The position numbers were made by a program, and so were the translations under genes. A DNA stretch of 6,458 nt from Anaerolineales bacterium (GTDB taxonomy: Bacteria > Chloroflexota > Anaerolineae > Anaerolineales > E44-bin32), in the NCBI GenBank assembly GCA_030673085.1, contig DAOVFE010000105.1, forward strand, positions 1-6,458. The letters run 5' to 3'. Shown here in pieces: positions 5,758 to 6,458 of the stretch. Positions within the stretch are counted from its first letter, which is position 1. Each line of letters begins with the position of its first letter. Below the pieces are notes generated by a model that did no database searches, had not been told where the DNA came from, and worked only from the letters and a program-made list of their open reading frames with translations.

Positions 5758-6458
5758 AATTCTTTCTCTGAAAACGCCGGCATCACATCCTTGGCAAATC
5801 GAGCCATGGCTGTTTCTCGCTCGACCTGCGTTCGAGCCGGGAATGTGAGTACGGCATAGTCCAAACCCTCTTCTTGATACGCCTTCAGCGTGTCGATAGC
5901 TTGACTCGGCGATCCCTTAATCTGAGCAGAAGGATCACTTCCATCAAAAGAAAGGCGGATGCGGGCTCTGATCGGGATCCGCCGGCGTGGAGTAGAGGTC
6001 GGCTGATCGGCCATTAATTCCCTGAATCGAGCAGCTTTACGGCGGAAATCCTCTAATCCTAGACTGCTGGGGTGCCAGGCGTCACCCAGACGAATAGCTC
6101 TCCGCATGGCGGCTTCTGAGTTGCCGCCGATCCAGATTGGTGGTCCTCCGGGTTGGGTGGGAGATGGAGCGAAGACAGCGTGAGTGAAATGGTAGAATTC
6201 ACCCTCAAAACAAACTTCACTGCTCGCATCCGCCTGCCATAACCTCCGCACAACTCGAATCCCCTCATCTAGACGCTTTCCGCGGTTGTTAAAGCTCTGA
6301 CCAAGGTTGGCATACTCACCCCTCGACCAGCCCGCACCTGCACAGAGGATTGCCCTGCCGCCCGAGAGTGTATCCAGAGCCGCGATCTGCTTTGCCACGA
6401 TAACTGGGTTGCGCTGCGGAAGAACCAGACTCGATACACCCAGGCGCAGATGGGTTGT
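5754..6458 (-). CDS. LLM-class (luciferase-like) oxidoreductase, probably F420-dependent, 5' partial
   Basis: The visible 234 residues are the central and C-terminal part of a luciferase-like monooxygenase-family TIM-barrel enzyme; the N-terminus lies beyond 6458. The frame is open to the edge and its first visible residues, THLRLGVSSLVLPQRNPVIVAKQ, are typical core sequence. The GTG at 6396-6398 is therefore an internal valine, not the start. Next come the hallmark TLSGGR and GAGW (visible residues about 30-44), then YHFTHAVFAPSP and PPIWIGGNSEAAMRRAIRLGDAWHP (about 106-130), and the C-terminal GSPSQAIDTLKAYQEEGLDYAVL segment (about 182-204). These fit the TIGR03619-like F420-dependent group, which reduces or oxidises small molecules with F420; FMN use cannot be excluded, and the substrate is unknown. 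It is the upstream member of a pair with the lipoprotein, overlapping it by 4 bp. Confidence 0.9.
   Translation of the reverse strand, partial: TTHLRLGVSSLVLPQRNPVIVAKQIAALDTLSGGRAILCAGAGWSRGEYANLGQSFNNRGKRLDEGIRVVRRLWQADASSEVCFEGEFYHFTHAVFAPSPTQPGGPPIWIGGNSEAAMRRAIRLGDAWHPSSLGLEDFRRKAARFRELMADQPTSTPRRRIPIRARIRLSFDGSDPSAQIKGSPSQAIDTLKAYQEEGLDYAVLTFPARTQVERETAMARFAKDVMPAFSEKEL

Noticed and set aside
5480..5848. Gly/Val-rich plus-strand reading frame opposite the lipoprotein
   Set aside because: Its GV-rich composition is simply the complement of the lipoprotein's Pro/Thr linker codons.
5754..6398. Complete oxidoreductase starting with GTG at 6396-6398
   Set aside because: The open frame continues to the window edge and encodes conserved LLM core sequence upstream, so this GTG is an internal valine and the gene is truncated by the window.

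Overview
The window looks like a stretch of bacterial chromosome from a member of the Chloroflexota (possibly Anaerolineae or a related class). This rests on my recollection that these protein types are common there: a VanW-family protein with a long N-terminal peptidoglycan-binding-like region, a lipoprotein with a Pro/Thr-rich linker and two Gmad2-like Ig domains, a luciferase-like (LLM, probably F420-dependent) oxidoreductase, and a Trm112-type small protein. Base composition appears moderate in the genes and more AT-rich between them. The taxonomic call is inference; no marker gene is present.

Layout, left to right. 1-201 is an AT-rich upstream region with a 45-bp diverged repeat, a perfect TATAAT, short direct repeats and a 16-bp perfect palindrome. 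202-1860 (+) is a polytopic membrane protein of the DUF4153/DUF4173 type. It converges on a minus-strand pair, with a GC-rich stem-loop between them (1908-1931). The pair is a VanW-family protein (4135-2294) followed by a Trm112-like protein (2202-1966) whose zinc-binding cysteines are partly lost. 4136-4836 is about 700 bp with no credible gene. It holds a VanW leader hairpin, a second copy of the 45-bp repeat, and a 377-bp MITE-like element (4447-4823). That element has 15-bp terminal inverted repeats, near-matching 7-bp flanks, and an interior made almost wholly of inverted repeats, including a nested 162-bp element. Minus-strand genes then resume: a two-domain lipoprotein (5757-4837) whose GTG start overlaps by 4 bp the stop of an LLM-family oxidoreductase that runs off the right edge (6458-5754).

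How the genes work together: VanW and the lipoprotein are predicted to act at the cell envelope, DUF4153/4173 is a membrane protein of unknown role, Trm112-like proteins usually support methyltransferases, and the LLM enzyme is cytoplasmic redox metabolism. The genes do not form an obvious single pathway. The only strong linkage is the overlapping LLM-lipoprotein pair; the VanW-Trm112 pair (91-bp gap) may be co-transcribed. The least ordinary part is the non-coding 4136-4836 block: a hairpin-rich, probably non-autonomous mobile element sitting 13 bp beyond the lipoprotein stop codon. I found no convincing evidence of a new defence or metabolic system.
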